The notes under the pieces: generated by a model
What the model was told of the DNA's origin: nothing
Database searches by the model: none
The model's input: only the letters and a program-made list of their open reading frames with translations
Shown here: positions 38,069-48,163 of the stretch, in pieces
Numbering within the stretch: position 1 is the stretch's first letter
Layout: every line of letters starts with the position of its first letter
NCBI RefSeq assembly: GCF_003429105.1
Contig: NZ_QVTD01000003.1
Span: 1,054,001 to 1,118,000 of the forward strand
Direction of reading: 5' to 3'
Length of the DNA stretch: 64,000 nucleotides
From: Peribacillus glennii
GTDB taxonomy: Bacteria; Bacillota; Bacilli; Bacillales; DSM-1321
Program-made: the position numbers and the translations under genes

Positions 38069-38818
38069 TTACTTAACCTTCAAAGCCCCGCCCGGCCAGA
38101 TGGTGTCATTCTTCAATCGATTTAACTTCTTAAGGGAATTGACGTTCGTTGAATGTACCTTTGCTATTCTGTAAAGGGACTCACCCTTCTGGACGATATG
38201 TATGTGTCCTCTATACCCGGGCAACGGAATTCCTTTAGCTGGCGAAGCCTGTTCAGAAACTTGCCTGGAAACGGCAACTGATTCCTGCGTATTGTAGGTC
38301 GAGACGGGAGATGCTTTAGCGGTTTTGTCAAATGCCAGCATGGGATTCATTGCATTCCTTTTATCCGCTGTCCATTCCCGTTTATGCAATTCAAAGTGTA
38401 AGTGCACGCCCCGTGATCTCCCAGTATTGCCCATTTTTCCGATAACTTCGCCTTGTTTTACCTCGTGTCCTTCTTTGACCAGGCGCTTATTCAAATGGGC
38501 ATATATCGTTTCAAACCCATTGCTGTGCTTTACGAAGACCACGTTTCCATAACTGCTTGAATAATAGGATTTGGTGACAGTACCCGCGTCCGAAGCTACA
38601 ATATCTGTATTTAATGAAGCTGCGATATCTATTCCTTTATGGTTGCCTTCTCTCGTGCCAAAGCGGTCTGTTATGATTCCATCTGCAGGCCATAGCCAAT
38701 TTTCTTTAGGGGATGTGCCAGCAGCCGAAGCATGTCCCGTTTTGCCTCCCATAAACAAAAGTCCGATACAAACAGCCAAAATAACTACAATCAAAAAACG
38801 TTTCGCATAATCAACCAT
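38069..38818 (-). CDS. Exported M23 endopeptidase with LysM domain
   Basis: A 249-residue cell-wall hydrolase. N-terminal membrane/signal segment (about residues 8-25), M23 (LytM) domain with zinc ligands in NHKGIDIAAS and GVHLHFEL, then a linker and a C-terminal LysM domain (HIHIVQKGESLYRIAKVHST). It should cut peptidoglycan peptide cross-bridges outside the membrane. It lies alone between serA and rsiX, where B. subtilis has aroC (type I dehydroquinase). Its expression signal is not obvious. Confidence 0.9.
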   Translation of the reverse strand: MVDYAKRFLIVVILAVCIGLLFMGGKTGHASAAGTSPKENWLWPADGIITDRFGTREGNHKGIDIAASLNTDIVASDAGTVTKSYYSSSYGNVVFVKHSNGFETIYAHLNKRLVKEGHEVKQGEVIGKMGNTGRSRGVHLHFELHKREWTADKRNAMNPMLAFDKTAKASPVSTYNTQESVAVSRQVSEQASPAKGIPLPGYRGHIHIVQKGESLYRIAKVHSTNVNSLKKLNRLKNDTIWPGGALKVK

Positions 38819-38990
38819 TCCATTGCCTCCTAGCCATTTTTACCGCCATAATGGCAAAGTCTCTAAAAATCATATGCTGGCAACTGGAAACACATTCCTG
38901 CTGCTATATCCCATGTTCTTTATTATTGATGGGCTTTAAAATAATATGCATAATCTTTTTTTTAATGAAACCGAGAAGATTTGTCACTGA

Positions 38991-39018
38991 AAAATCCGCC
39001 TGATTACCCAGGCGGATT
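38991..39018 (-). terminator. Terminator of sigX-rsiX
   Basis: Minus-strand AATCCGCCTG and CAGGCGGATT, 10 bp with 6-base loop, followed by T run; 17 bases after the rsiX stop. Confidence 0.88.
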
Positions 39019-39035
39019 GCGAAAGAACACTTAAT

Positions 39036-40295
39036 TCAGTTGATTCTGTTAGGAGCGACAAGGACAGGTAATGGTTTCTTCAAATTATACGGGCCAATCG
39101 TCCCGACCTTTGCGTTTTCGAATTCAACATGCCCGTATCCGAAATTTTTTGCCGTAAAAAGTATCGCTTCCAATGCCCTTAAATATTCTTCATTATCTTT
39201 AAGCTCAGTCGCGCCGCTAAGTTCAATCACCACATTACTGCCTTCCTTTTCCACGCTCTCCCAGGCGAAACCTGCCGGTATGGAAGGAAGAATTGTAGGG
39301 TCTTCTGTCCCGTTTTTCATTGCCTCCAGAGCCTGGTCAATAGACTGATAAGAAGTATTTGATGGAACCAGCAGTTTTGGTGAAGAATCATCTAACCGAT
39401 AGATCAGGTATGCTTTATTGTCAGTTTGATTAATTGTGAGTTCCTTTAAGGGTCCCATATGGGAAAACTCCACACCTGGCTTGCCATTAGCAGAAAAGGT
39501 CAACTTTTCGACACCATGATATTTAAAGGTTTCCTGCAGGACGGAGAAGAATAACATGTCTTCAAGCAACAGTTCACTTCCTTTTGGAATATCGATGTTA
39601 ATCGCTCGGCCGTCACTTCCGGCAGTCATTTTTACATCGAGAGGGAAATATTCTGTCAATCCCAGACTTTCTTCATCCAAAACGGACATAGCTTTCTGCA
39701 ATCGGCCTACCGATCCGCCCGGGATTTCTTCTTCCGCAATGTAGGTAACAGGGACAACATAATTCGCCTGTTTATCAGGAACACCGACCGTAATAACGGA
39801 CGGGGATTTGACGTCGGAAGCAACTACAGAGTATGCACTCAATATGACGGATTTCTTGCCATTGACCTCTGCTTTCGATTCCTCCTGGGAATGTCCTTTA
39901 TTCACCTGCAGGTTATTTAATTCGGAAGTCTCCTTTTGAGTGTCGGTCATCCCTTTCTCTTCACCTTCAGGGGAGGCAGTGCTTCCAGAAGGATCTTGTT
40001 CATCCACCGATGCAGCCTTTTCGCTTTGTGAATCATTGTCCGCCGCTTTTTGCTCCATGTTTTCTCCCTTGGTTGCCATTTCTTTCTGGCCTGTTATATA
40101 TGTGGAAGCAAGCACTGCAAGCAAGAAAAGGGCCGAAACAGCTGCTAAGAAAGGCACCCAATTTCTCCGGCGTTCCTTTCCTTCCCTTAATCCAATCCTT
40201 TGATAAATATCCCCTGGATTACGTTTATCTTTAATATCCGGCAGGTTTCGCAATAATTCTTCGATGTCTCCATCATTCCATCGGGACCTTTTCAA
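39036..40295 (-). CDS. rsiX: Anti-sigma-X factor RsiX
   Basis: A 419-residue single-pass membrane protein: N-terminal cytoplasmic sigma-binding part (about 46 residues), a membrane segment (VPFLAAVSALFLLAVLASTY), a Glu/Ser-rich extracellular linker and a large C-terminal domain. It holds sigma-X inactive. It is longer than B. subtilis RsiX (about 370), mainly through the linker. Start is TTG 40295, nine bases after GGAGG; it overlaps the end of sigX by 23 bases, coupling the pair. Confidence 0.9.
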   Translation of the reverse strand: MKRSRWNDGDIEELLRNLPDIKDKRNPGDIYQRIGLREGKERRRNWVPFLAAVSALFLLAVLASTYITGQKEMATKGENMEQKAADNDSQSEKAASVDEQDPSGSTASPEGEEKGMTDTQKETSELNNLQVNKGHSQEESKAEVNGKKSVILSAYSVVASDVKSPSVITVGVPDKQANYVVPVTYIAEEEIPGGSVGRLQKAMSVLDEESLGLTEYFPLDVKMTAGSDGRAINIDIPKGSELLLEDMLFFSVLQETFKYHGVEKLTFSANGKPGVEFSHMGPLKELTINQTDNKAYLIYRLDDSSPKLLVPSNTSYQSIDQALEAMKNGTEDPTILPSIPAGFAWESVEKEGSNVVIELSGATELKDNEEYLRALEAILFTAKNFGYGHVEFENAKVGTIGPYNLKKPLPVLVAPNRIN

Positions 40296-40821
40296 TGGGC
40301 GGATCCTCCTTTCCAGCTTGTTCCTCCATAACTTTTTTAATAAGCTTTAAAGCACGGTGCTGTGTTGTTTTCACTTTACTTTCTGTCCAGCCAAGCACCT
40401 TGGCCGTTTCTGCAATCGAAAGAGACTGAATATATCGCAGTATGGTTACTGACCTTTGGTCTACAGTACAATGGTCAAGAGCGTTATAAACCAAGCGGAT
40501 ATTTTCATTTTGTAAAGCAACTTCCTCAGGGAGGGGACAAGTGTCGCGTACGTTTTGCCGGTCCCAGTCAAAGCTTTCAACAAGTCTCTGCTTCCAGCTT
40601 TTTTGCTTTCTGAAATGGTCGATCGCCACGTTTCGGGCGATGGAAAAAAGCCAGGTTTTCTCACTGCTTTTTCCTTCAAAACGGTGATATGATTTCAAAA
40701 CTCTGATATAGACCTCTTGAACCAGATCTTCAGCAGTTTCCCTGTTTTTAACGAGATAAAAAAGAAATTGATATAGGTGATGATGATATTTTTCATAGAT
40801 TTCCTGAAAAACGGAGTCCAT
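40273..40821 (-). CDS. sigX: ECF sigma factor SigX
   Basis: A 182-residue ECF sigma factor that in B. subtilis modifies the cell surface charge and resists cationic peptides. Region 2 (AEDLVQEVYIRVLKSYHRF, WLFSIARNVAIDHFRK) and region 4 (ILRYIQSLSIAETAKVLGW, KVKTTQHRALKLIKK) are complete. Followed by rsiX and preceded by resE, as in B. subtilis. Its own promoter carries a sigma-X consensus. Confidence 0.95.
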   Translation of the reverse strand: MDSVFQEIYEKYHHHLYQFLFYLVKNRETAEDLVQEVYIRVLKSYHRFEGKSSEKTWLFSIARNVAIDHFRKQKSWKQRLVESFDWDRQNVRDTCPLPEEVALQNENIRLVYNALDHCTVDQRSVTILRYIQSLSIAETAKVLGWTESKVKTTQHRALKLIKKVMEEQAGKEDPPIEKVPME

Positions 40822-40847
40822 TCTTCCCCTCCCCCGTCATACTTATA

Positions 40848-40874
40848 GTCGTAATGTTCATGAAAAAAGTTACA
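40848..40874 (-). promoter_or_regulatory. Sigma-X autoregulatory promoter of sigX-rsiX
   Basis: Minus-strand TGTAAC (-35, 40869-40874), 17-base spacer, CGAC (-10, 40848-40851). Both boxes match the published sigma-X consensus exactly, and the site is 27 bases before the sigX start. Autoregulation is inferred from the match. Confidence 0.75.
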
Positions 40875-40898
40875 TTTTAACTATAGACTCTTTCCATA

Positions 40899-40926
40899 AT
40901 AAAAGGAAGGGCAATAAAGCCCTTCC
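40899..40926 (-). terminator. Terminator of the res operon
   Basis: GGAAGGGC and GCCCTTCC with a 6-base loop, followed in the minus direction by TTTTATTAT; 50 bases after the resE stop. Confidence 0.75.
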
Positions 40927-40975
40927 CTGTTAATGTTTCGGGTGAAACAAGAAAATCCGCCAAACTTTTTTCTTC

Positions 40976-42757
40976 TTATTCAATTTCTATCATTTTTCGA
41001 GGCAGGTTAAAAGTAAATGTCGTACCTTTTCCTTCCAGGCTGTTTACCGCTATATACCCATCATGGGCTTCAATGATATTCTTAGCGATCGCAAGGCCTA
41101 GTCCAGTGCCTGATCGGCCCCTGGTCCTTGCTTTGTCCGCTTTATAAAACCTTTCAAATACAAAAGCCAGGTCCTCCTGGGGAATGCCTGATCCACAGTC
41201 TTTTACATCGATCATGAGGCCGTACCGTTCTTCAGCCCGCTGGATTACTTCTACGGTTCCACCTTCAGGACTATGGCGAATGGCATTGTCGATGAGGTTG
41301 GTCAGGACCTGTTCCACACGATCCGGGTCAAATTCCCATACAATGCCTGGCTCCTCCATTTTTGCTACGATCTTAATATTTTTCTCCTTAGCGAGGCCAT
41401 GAAATTTACTGGCAATCCTTTTTAGATACGGATGTACCTTCACCCTGTCATAATTAAGGGTGATATGGCCCGCCTCCATTCTGCCCAAGTCCAACAGATC
41501 ATTGACAAGGCGCCCCATTCGCAATGATTCATCATATATCACGCGCGCCATCTCTTTCTTCTCTTCCTCGCTCTCCGCAATATCATCGATGATCGCTTCG
41601 CTGTAACCCTGCAGCATGGATATTGGTGTCCTTAATTCATGGGAGACATTCGCGATAAAGTCTTTGCGCAGCTTATCGAGCTTCCGTTCCTCCGTCATAT
41701 CGCGAATCACCGCAACTGCCCCCCGTATTGTTTCAATGCCATATAACGGACTGACAATAAGGACCCAATCACGTCCCTGAAGCGTAATCCCGCCTATTTG
41801 CTCGCGTCCCAGCATTTCCGTCTGGTCAAATAGGTTCATTAGCACGGATGGTACTGTATTGGCATTTTCCCGGTTGAATCCTTTTTCATAATGCCAGCTT
41901 TGGAGAAATCGTTCTGCCGGAGGGTTGGTCTCAAGGATGGTCCCATCTTTATTAAAGGTAATCACCCCGTCAGCCATGCTGCTAAGAATGCTAGAAAGGT
42001 GTTCCTTTTCCTGGCTTAACGCGTTGATATTGAATTTCAGCTGTTTACCCATTTGATTAAATGCAGTAGCCAGCTCACCGATCTCATCCTGGGTCAGGAT
42101 GGGCACCTTCGTATCAAATTTACCTCTTGCTACCTCAAATGCAGCTTGCCGCATTTTTCTCAGCGGTGCTGTTATCCGCGTGGATAGGAAAAATGCAAAA
42201 ATCGTGGTCAAAATGATTGCGACACCTGCGGCCAGCAATACAAACTTTGTCGTTGACCGGGTCGTTTCCTGCATTTCTTTAAGAGATTGATACAAAAAAA
42301 CTTGATCAATCTTCCCCTTTAATTCCAAAGGAACCCCAACCACGATTGCCGTTGTTTTTCTGTTTCCTTCGCCTTCTATTGGCAAAGGCATCTCTTTTTT
42401 GATTGTTTCTTCCCCGGAAAATACTTTGGCCAGGTCCCTATCTCCCTTTAAAAACCCGGGAGTCACGCCGGTATCTTTCTCATCGGTTGAAAAGATGATT
42501 GTGTCCCCTTCAAATACAAGCATTTTTGTTTCATCGCCAATCATCTTTGACGCAATTTGGAGAGCCTGTTTAGTATCAGGATTCGAATGCACAATTTCGG
42601 CAATCCTCTTCGCGTTTTTTGTCAATTCATTTTCCACTTCATCAATCTGGAAGTTTTCAAAGAACTCCAATAACAACACCGTGAGAATGATCAATACGAA
42701 TGAAACCAGCAGCAAAATTGTGATCCAAAGTTTACCGACTACACTGCGCCAGAACAT
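40976..42757 (-). CDS. resE: Sensor histidine kinase ResE
   Basis: A 593-residue membrane kinase paired with ResD. Two membrane segments (about 10-32 and 172-192) flank an extracytoplasmic domain, then HAMP (to about 245), PAS (250-355), a dimerisation domain with phospho-acceptor His373 in NVSHELRTPIS, and the ATPase domain with GRSGTGLGLAIAK. It responds to oxygen limitation and nitric oxide in B. subtilis. Its ATG overlaps the resD stop by one base. Confidence 0.96.
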   Translation of the reverse strand: MFWRSVVGKLWITILLLVSFVLIILTVLLLEFFENFQIDEVENELTKNAKRIAEIVHSNPDTKQALQIASKMIGDETKMLVFEGDTIIFSTDEKDTGVTPGFLKGDRDLAKVFSGEETIKKEMPLPIEGEGNRKTTAIVVGVPLELKGKIDQVFLYQSLKEMQETTRSTTKFVLLAAGVAIILTTIFAFFLSTRITAPLRKMRQAAFEVARGKFDTKVPILTQDEIGELATAFNQMGKQLKFNINALSQEKEHLSSILSSMADGVITFNKDGTILETNPPAERFLQSWHYEKGFNRENANTVPSVLMNLFDQTEMLGREQIGGITLQGRDWVLIVSPLYGIETIRGAVAVIRDMTEERKLDKLRKDFIANVSHELRTPISMLQGYSEAIIDDIAESEEEKKEMARVIYDESLRMGRLVNDLLDLGRMEAGHITLNYDRVKVHPYLKRIASKFHGLAKEKNIKIVAKMEEPGIVWEFDPDRVEQVLTNLIDNAIRHSPEGGTVEVIQRAEERYGLMIDVKDCGSGIPQEDLAFVFERFYKADKARTRGRSGTGLGLAIAKNIIEAHDGYIAVNSLEGKGTTFTFNLPRKMIEIE

Positions 42758-43473
42758 CAGTCATTAATCACTTCGAATTTATATCCCACACCCCATACAG
42801 TAACGATCATTTTTGCAGCATTTTCGGAAATGCGATTCAATTTTTCGCGCAGGCGTTTCACGTGGGTGTCTACAGTCCGAAGGTCTCCAAAGAATTCATA
42901 ATGCCATACTTCCTTCAATAATTGCTCACGGTCAAAAACCTTGTCCGGCGATTTTGCCAGAAAATATAATAGTTCATATTCCTTTGGCGTCAAAGATACT
43001 TCATGGCCGTCAGCAGTGACCCTATGGGCATCATTGTCGATTGTTAAGTGAGGAAAGACGATAACATCCTTTGTCGTTGTGTCAGTTTGGATGTAGCTAG
43101 TTTTAGATGAACGGCGAAGCAGGGCCTTGACTCTCAGCACTACTTCACGCGGGCTGAATGGCTTCACAATGTAATCATCCGTCCCGACTTCGAAGCCCTG
43201 GACACGGTTAATTTCTTCACTCTTTGCCGTAAGCATGATTACGGGAGTGGCTTTCTTTTCCCTTAGTTCTCGGCAAACTTCAATGCCATCCTTGCCAGGC
43301 ATCATGAGGTCAAGCAGGATTAGATCATAATCCTTATCAAACGCTTTCATCAAAGCGATATTACCGTTCTCCGCTTCTTCAATGATGTATTCCTCCCTCT
43401 CAAGGTACATCCTTAACAGGCGGCGGATTCTTTCTTCATCATCCACGACTAAAATTCTCGTTCCGGTTTCCAT
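42757..43473 (-). CDS. resD: Response regulator ResD
   Basis: A 238-residue OmpR-type regulator of aerobic and anaerobic respiration genes. Receiver domain with acidic pocket VDDEER and phospho-Asp55 in LILLDLMMPG, and a C-terminal winged helix (LTPKEYELLYFLAKSPDKVF, VDTHVKRLREKL). Between resC and resE in the same operon. Confidence 0.97.
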   Translation of the reverse strand: METGTRILVVDDEERIRRLLRMYLEREEYIIEEAENGNIALMKAFDKDYDLILLDLMMPGKDGIEVCRELREKKATPVIMLTAKSEEINRVQGFEVGTDDYIVKPFSPREVVLRVKALLRRSSKTSYIQTDTTTKDVIVFPHLTIDNDAHRVTADGHEVSLTPKEYELLYFLAKSPDKVFDREQLLKEVWHYEFFGDLRTVDTHVKRLREKLNRISENAAKMIVTVWGVGYKFEVIND

Positions 43474-43531
43474 GGCCTGACTTCATCCCCTTTAGTTTAA
43501 TTACAAAGAAACCCTGGCTGCCTGCAAGCCT

Positions 43532-44710
43532 TTATGCATATGAATGCAGTCCTGCAATGACAAGGTTTACAGCTATTAAGTTGAACATGATTATAACAAA
43601 ACCGATCATGGCAAGCCACGCCGACTTCTCCCCATGCCAGCCGCGTGACATGCGCAGATGAAGAAAAGCTGCATAGAATAACCATGTAATAAGAGCCCAA
43701 ACCTCTTTTGGATCCCATCCCCAAAAACGGGTCCAGGCCATCTGGGCCCAAATCATTGCAAAAATCAACGCACCAAGCGTGAAAATCGGAAAACCGATCA
43801 ATACGGAACGGTAGCCGATCTCATCGACCAGATCAAGATTAACATTCTTTACAAGCGGCTGCAGCTTGGCAGATATCCGTTTACGAAGGATCAGCCTGAT
43901 TATGCCATAAAGGACGATTCCTCCAAAGAAAGACCATATAACAGTGTTCAATTTCTTGGCATTTATGATCGCAGGAACCTTCACTAACGGTTCAATGCGA
44001 TCTTGTGTCAACAATTTGCCTTCATGCGGCCCTATCAAAGCCGGGATACTATATGTGATTTTTGCCTCTGTTTCATTCTTGTCGATATAAGTAAAATCAG
44101 CTTTATAATCCATCATTGAGAATATGGTAGCGACCAGGACAAAACCAAGGGTCGTCACCAAAGCAAACATCGTGGCTTCAAGCCAGAAGGTACTTTTACT
44201 GGATCTTGACTGGTCGACTGATTTCAATAAGTAAATTAACCCGGCCGCAAAGCTGATTGCAAGGATTGCCTCCCCTGCCGCGGCAGTCGTTACGTGGATA
44301 TGAAGCCAGTCACTCTGCAGTGCAGGAATTAAAGGGGAAATCTCCCTTGGGAACATGCTGGCATACGCGATAACCAATACGGCTACAGGGAGCGTAAATA
44401 CGCCAAGGACCGGTGTTTTGTAAATAAAGTAGATAATGATAAAAGCACCGACAAGCATCATGCCGAAGAATGTCGTAAATTCAAATAAATTGCTGACCGG
44501 GGCATGGCCGCTTGCAGCCCATCTTGCAATAAAATAGCCCAGTTGTGAGATGAATCCCGCCAAGGTAACCCAGATGGCAATGAATGCCCACCTATTTTGC
44601 CCTTTCTCTGCCTGCGCCCTTTTATCCTTTATCGAACCTGCAAAGAAAAAGGTAGCAACCAAATATAATACGAATGCGATATATAAAAGATTACTGCTTA
44701 GTTGAGCCAC
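43532..44710 (-). CDS. resC: Cytochrome c biogenesis protein ResC (CcsA type)
   Basis: A 392-residue polytopic protein of system II cytochrome c maturation that moves and presents haem. The tryptophan-rich haem site is [20 protein letters not shown], with several histidines in flanking segments ([10 protein letters not shown]). It overlaps resB by 20 bases and acts with it as the haem lyase complex. Confidence 0.95.
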   Translation of the reverse strand: MAQLSSNLLYIAFVLYLVATFFFAGSIKDKRAQAEKGQNRWAFIAIWVTLAGFISQLGYFIARWAASGHAPVSNLFEFTTFFGMMLVGAFIIIYFIYKTPVLGVFTLPVAVLVIAYASMFPREISPLIPALQSDWLHIHVTTAAAGEAILAISFAAGLIYLLKSVDQSRSSKSTFWLEATMFALVTTLGFVLVATIFSMMDYKADFTYIDKNETEAKITYSIPALIGPHEGKLLTQDRIEPLVKVPAIINAKKLNTVIWSFFGGIVLYGIIRLILRKRISAKLQPLVKNVNLDLVDEIGYRSVLIGFPIFTLGALIFAMIWAQMAWTRFWGWDPKEVWALITWLFYAAFLHLRMSRGWHGEKSAWLAMIGFVIIMFNLIAVNLVIAGLHSYA

Positions 44711-46352
44711 TATTTATCTTCCCCTTTTTTGAAGACTTCCCTTCCTGAAGCTGGTCGGCCGGTTCTATAAGACTAGTATTCTTGATAATCCGGTTAATGT
44801 CCCGCTTCAAGCCATGCCAGTTTTTGTTCGTATGGGCAGCCATCCAGATTTCCCCGTCCTTCTTTTGGATCCAAATACGGCGGTGGTTCCAATAGGCACC
44901 CTGGATGACTCCTACCATGAAGATTATACCGCCTGCGAAAAGAATCCAAAGCGTTAAATCTTTTCGAATCGTTAAAGCTGAAACATTTTTTGTCTCGATT
45001 CCCGCGAATGCCAGCTTATAGTCATTTTCTCCCAGAGGCTCCAGCGTCTGTTTAATGGCGACAAAGCTTACTTCACCCTTGGGCGTGTCAGGTGTAAACA
45101 TTTTAAAGATGAATGCCGGGTTATTTGGAATCTTCGATTTCGTGCTCGGCTCGCCATTCTCATCAAACTCAAAATCAGGAAAATAGCTCATCAATTCAAC
45201 GGAATAGCCTTTTTCCAAATCATATTCTGGCTTTGGATCGTATAAATCCACAGTGATTAATCCGAATGTTTCACCGGATTCCTTATTGGTGAGATGAAAT
45301 TTCATTTTGTTCAGCTCGTCCAGCTTGTAATCGACCTGATAAGCAGCATAATGGTCATATTTTAGCGGCTGGTTTACTTTTATCTTATGGTCTTTAATTT
45401 TTGTAAGTTCCGGTTCTTCCCCGGGTATCGCCTTGCCGTCACGTTTATACAAAGTAACATTAGACTGGTAGTTTTTTGCTATCATACCGTTTTTTTCAAT
45501 CGCTGCAGAAAAGTTCTCATGTTCTTTGTCTTGTTCGTATACCTCAAGTATGAACTTTTCACTGGAGAGGTAATACTGCCCCTTCGTTCCAGGAATTTCC
45601 TTCGTTTCCCCTTCTCGGATCCAAAGCAATTCATCGACATACATTCCGGGAACGAAACGCAGCATGGCTCCAATCAGGAATACGATCAAACCGATATGGT
45701 TGACATAAGGCCCCCATCTGGAAAAACGCCCCTTTTCCGCGAGGATGTTACCGTTTTCCAACCGTACCTTATATCGGTGTTCCGATAGGTGTTTTGCAAT
45801 CTGCTCTAATTCTATTTCGCTGTGATCAGGTTTTGTAATCCCAAAGATCCGCTGCCGCTTTAAAAAGCCCTCATGCCTGGACACCGTTTGCTTTTTTAAA
45901 GAACGGTATAATGGAAAAAACCGGTCAATGCTCGCAATCAGGATGGACATGCCGATTGAGGCAATCAAAATCAAATACCACCATGAGCTGTACAGGTTAT
46001 GAAAACCAAGATGGTAATACAATTTTCCAAACCAGCCGTATTCCTCTTGATAGTACTGGTCCGCTGTTACAGTCGGGGGTATGTAAAATTCCTGCGGCAA
46101 TATCGTACCGACTGCAGAAGCAACGAGCGTAATGACAATCAGCCAAACGCCGACCTTAACCGAAGAAAAGAAATTCCATATCTTGTCTATTATCGTTTTA
46201 TTGTAGACTTGCGAACGTCTGGCACTTCCTTCATAGCGCATGTCCACAAGCTTCGTTCCTGATTGTGACTCATCCAGTATCCTGCCGCATGCTTCACATA
46301 GGATAGTCCCATGCGGATTGACATGCCCGCATTCGCATTTCACATCAGCCAT
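44691..46352 (-). CDS. resB: Cytochrome c biogenesis protein ResB (Ccs1 type)
   Basis: A 553-residue membrane partner of ResC. It begins with a zinc-ribbon-like CECGH...CEACG, then membrane segments around 70-90, 120-140 and 200-230 ([20 protein letters not shown]), a large extracytoplasmic domain, and a last segment near residue 470. The N-terminal ribbon is also present in B. subtilis ResB. Sixteen bases after resA. Confidence 0.95.
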   Translation of the reverse strand: MADVKCECGHVNPHGTILCEACGRILDESQSGTKLVDMRYEGSARRSQVYNKTIIDKIWNFFSSVKVGVWLIVITLVASAVGTILPQEFYIPPTVTADQYYQEEYGWFGKLYYHLGFHNLYSSWWYLILIASIGMSILIASIDRFFPLYRSLKKQTVSRHEGFLKRQRIFGITKPDHSEIELEQIAKHLSEHRYKVRLENGNILAEKGRFSRWGPYVNHIGLIVFLIGAMLRFVPGMYVDELLWIREGETKEIPGTKGQYYLSSEKFILEVYEQDKEHENFSAAIEKNGMIAKNYQSNVTLYKRDGKAIPGEEPELTKIKDHKIKVNQPLKYDHYAAYQVDYKLDELNKMKFHLTNKESGETFGLITVDLYDPKPEYDLEKGYSVELMSYFPDFEFDENGEPSTKSKIPNNPAFIFKMFTPDTPKGEVSFVAIKQTLEPLGENDYKLAFAGIETKNVSALTIRKDLTLWILFAGGIIFMVGVIQGAYWNHRRIWIQKKDGEIWMAAHTNKNWHGLKRDINRIIKNTSLIEPADQLQEGKSSKKGKINSGSTKQ

Positions 46353-46368
46353 GTAAAAAACTCCCCCG

Positions 46369-46902
46369 CTAGTTAGGTTTTATCCTCTCCATATGATTCT
46401 TAATAATCTCTTCCGTCAATTCTCCTTTCACCGTATCGACAATCTTTCCATCCTTATCAATTAGGAATGTAAACGGAAGGGGATCGATATCATAAGCGGT
46501 CTGGACCTGTGAATCCTTGTCTATCAGCACCGGAAAAGATAATTTATGCCTATCTACAAAATTTTGGACAGAATAATTGGATTCGCCAACATTTACAGCC
46601 AGGATTTGGACACCTTTATCTTTGTAGGCTTTATATTGATTATCCATGTATGGCATTTCCCGCTCGCAAGGCTTGCACCAGGTTCCCCAGAAGTTTAAGA
46701 AAACTCCCTGTCCCTTGTAATCCGAAAGCTTATGCTTATTGCCCTCAAGGTCTGTCAGTACAAAGTCCGGAGCCTCGGAGCCTTTTTTGGCTGCGCTATT
46801 ATTGTCTTTATTGAAGTTGGCATATAATGTATAAACCAAAGCTCCCACCAATAGGAAGAGGATGACTGTTCTTACAAACAAGCGTTGCTTTTTCTTCTCC
46901 AT
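46369..46902 (-). CDS. resA: Thiol-disulfide oxidoreductase ResA
   Basis: A 177-residue membrane-tethered thioredoxin-like protein that reduces apocytochrome c outside the membrane. N-terminal anchor (residues 10-28), active site WCKPC (Cys76 and Cys79) and cis-proline region PLPFTFLID. The B. subtilis site is CEPC; here Glu is replaced by Lys and a Glu follows the second Cys. ATG 46902 has GGGGAG upstream. First gene of resABCDE. Confidence 0.95.
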   Translation of the reverse strand: MEKKKQRLFVRTVILFLLVGALVYTLYANFNKDNNSAAKKGSEAPDFVLTDLEGNKHKLSDYKGQGVFLNFWGTWCKPCEREMPYMDNQYKAYKDKGVQILAVNVGESNYSVQNFVDRHKLSFPVLIDKDSQVQTAYDIDPLPFTFLIDKDGKIVDTVKGELTEEIIKNHMERIKPN

Positions 46903-46939
46903 ATTAACTCCCCTAGCCTCTAGTAATGTTCGTCCCTCC

Positions 46940-46948
46940 ATTATATCA
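46940..46948 (-). promoter_or_regulatory. Candidate extended -10 promoter of the res operon
   Basis: TGATATAAT on the minus strand, an exact TGnTATAAT element, 38 bases before resA. TATTGTTAAA just upstream could be a ResD site, but this is not firm. Confidence 0.5.
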
Positions 46949-47044
46949 TTTAACAATATGAACACATGATTTTCATTTTTGAAGGTTATGTGACAATGTT
47001 CTAAGTTCTTCGAAAAGTAAGGAACACTACCTCAACGTATTGGT

Positions 47045-47779
47045 TCAAAAACGGTTTTCGCCCGTAACAGCCAGTGCCCGCAGCTGTTTCACTTCATGAG
47101 GGGTCAATTCCCTGGATTCACCGGCAGAAAGCCCGTGCAATGTCAGGAAACCATATTTCTCCCGCTTTAGTTTCAATACAGGATGGCCGATGGCATCAAA
47201 CATCCTTCTTACCTGCCGGTTCTTTCCTTCATGAATGGTGATTTCGACAATTGCCGATTGTTTTTTCTTGTCAATGGACAGTACCTTTGTCTTGGCAGGT
47301 GCCGTCTTGCCATCCTCCAGGGTTATTCCCCTTTCAAGCTTGCGCAAATTCTCGCGCAGCGGAAGCCCCTTTACCTTTGCCACATAGACTTTATCGACTT
47401 CATGCTTTGGGTGCATCAATGCATTTGCAAATTCGCCGTCATTTGTCAGAAGCAGCAATCCTGATGTATCATAGTCCAGGCGGCCGACCGGATATATCCG
47501 TTCTGTTACTTCAGGAAAGAAATCTGTAACAACCTTCCTGTTCTTATCATCCGTAACCGCAGAAATCACCCCTCGCGGCTTATAAAACAAAAAGTAAACC
47601 GGGACTTCCTTTGTAAGCGGCACTTCATTTACCTCAATTTTATCGTTGGGGCCCACCTTTGTACCAAGCTCTTTAACGATTTTTCCATTTACCTTTACTT
47701 TTCCTTCAATAATCATTTCTTCCGCTTTCCGTCTGGAAGTCAGCCCTGAATGGGCGATAACCTTTTGTAAACGCTCCAT
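47045..47779 (-). CDS. rluB: 23S rRNA pseudouridine synthase RluB
   Basis: A 244-residue RsuA-family enzyme: N-terminal S4 RNA-binding domain (LQKVIAHSGLTSRRKAEEMI) and a catalytic domain with the aspartate in GRLDYDTSGLLLLTNDG and the Arg/Lys block GKNRQVRRMF. It modifies a uridine in the peptidyl-transferase region of 23S rRNA. Located between spmB and resA as in B. subtilis (ypuL). Confidence 0.95.
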   Translation of the reverse strand: MERLQKVIAHSGLTSRRKAEEMIIEGKVKVNGKIVKELGTKVGPNDKIEVNEVPLTKEVPVYFLFYKPRGVISAVTDDKNRKVVTDFFPEVTERIYPVGRLDYDTSGLLLLTNDGEFANALMHPKHEVDKVYVAKVKGLPLRENLRKLERGITLEDGKTAPAKTKVLSIDKKKQSAIVEITIHEGKNRQVRRMFDAIGHPVLKLKREKYGFLTLHGLSAGESRELTPHEVKQLRALAVTGENRF

Positions 47780-47857
47780 CTATTTCACCTCATATGTACC
47801 TGGATTTCACTCGTGCTCGAGTATGACATAATCATACAATTATTGCACATTAATAAG

Positions 47858-48045
47858 AAAAGCGGAAGCGCCCTGGTGAAGAACGTTGACTAAAGGCTCC
47901 CACGTCCTCGAAAAGCTGGGCTTTCCTTCTCGAGATGTAACGCTCACGAAGCTTTCCTCGTACTGTACTACTCCGCCGATATCTTCATTATTTACATCAC
48001 CACATGATAATTTACATAGTGGTTCAGAGCGCCTTACTTGCTTTC
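47858..48045 (+). repeat. Inverted-end repeat family 2, copy E
   Basis: In the 384-base gap 47780-48163. Left end AAAAGCGGAAGCGCCCT, right end AGCGCCTTACTTGCTTTC; the ends are roughly complementary. GTTGACTAAAGGCTCC and the left end match GTCGGCTAAAAACGCCTCC and AAAAGCGGAAACTCCCT of copy F (50517-50644). No coding capacity. Confidence 0.5.
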
Positions 48046-48124
48046 ATTAAAGAGTGTACCATACGCTTATTTCTCTCACCAAAATTTCATATTTTTTGAC
48101 GAATCCAATTATCGTCCGAAAACA

Positions 48125-48159
48125 AAACAAAAAGGCACCGCCTGGCTGCCTTTTTGTTT
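48125..48159 (-). terminator. Terminator of dacB-spmA-spmB
   Basis: AAACAAAAAGGCA pairs perfectly with TGCCTTTTTGTTT (13 bp, 9-base loop), five bases after the spmB stop. Confidence 0.88.
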
Positions 48160-48163
48160 CGGT

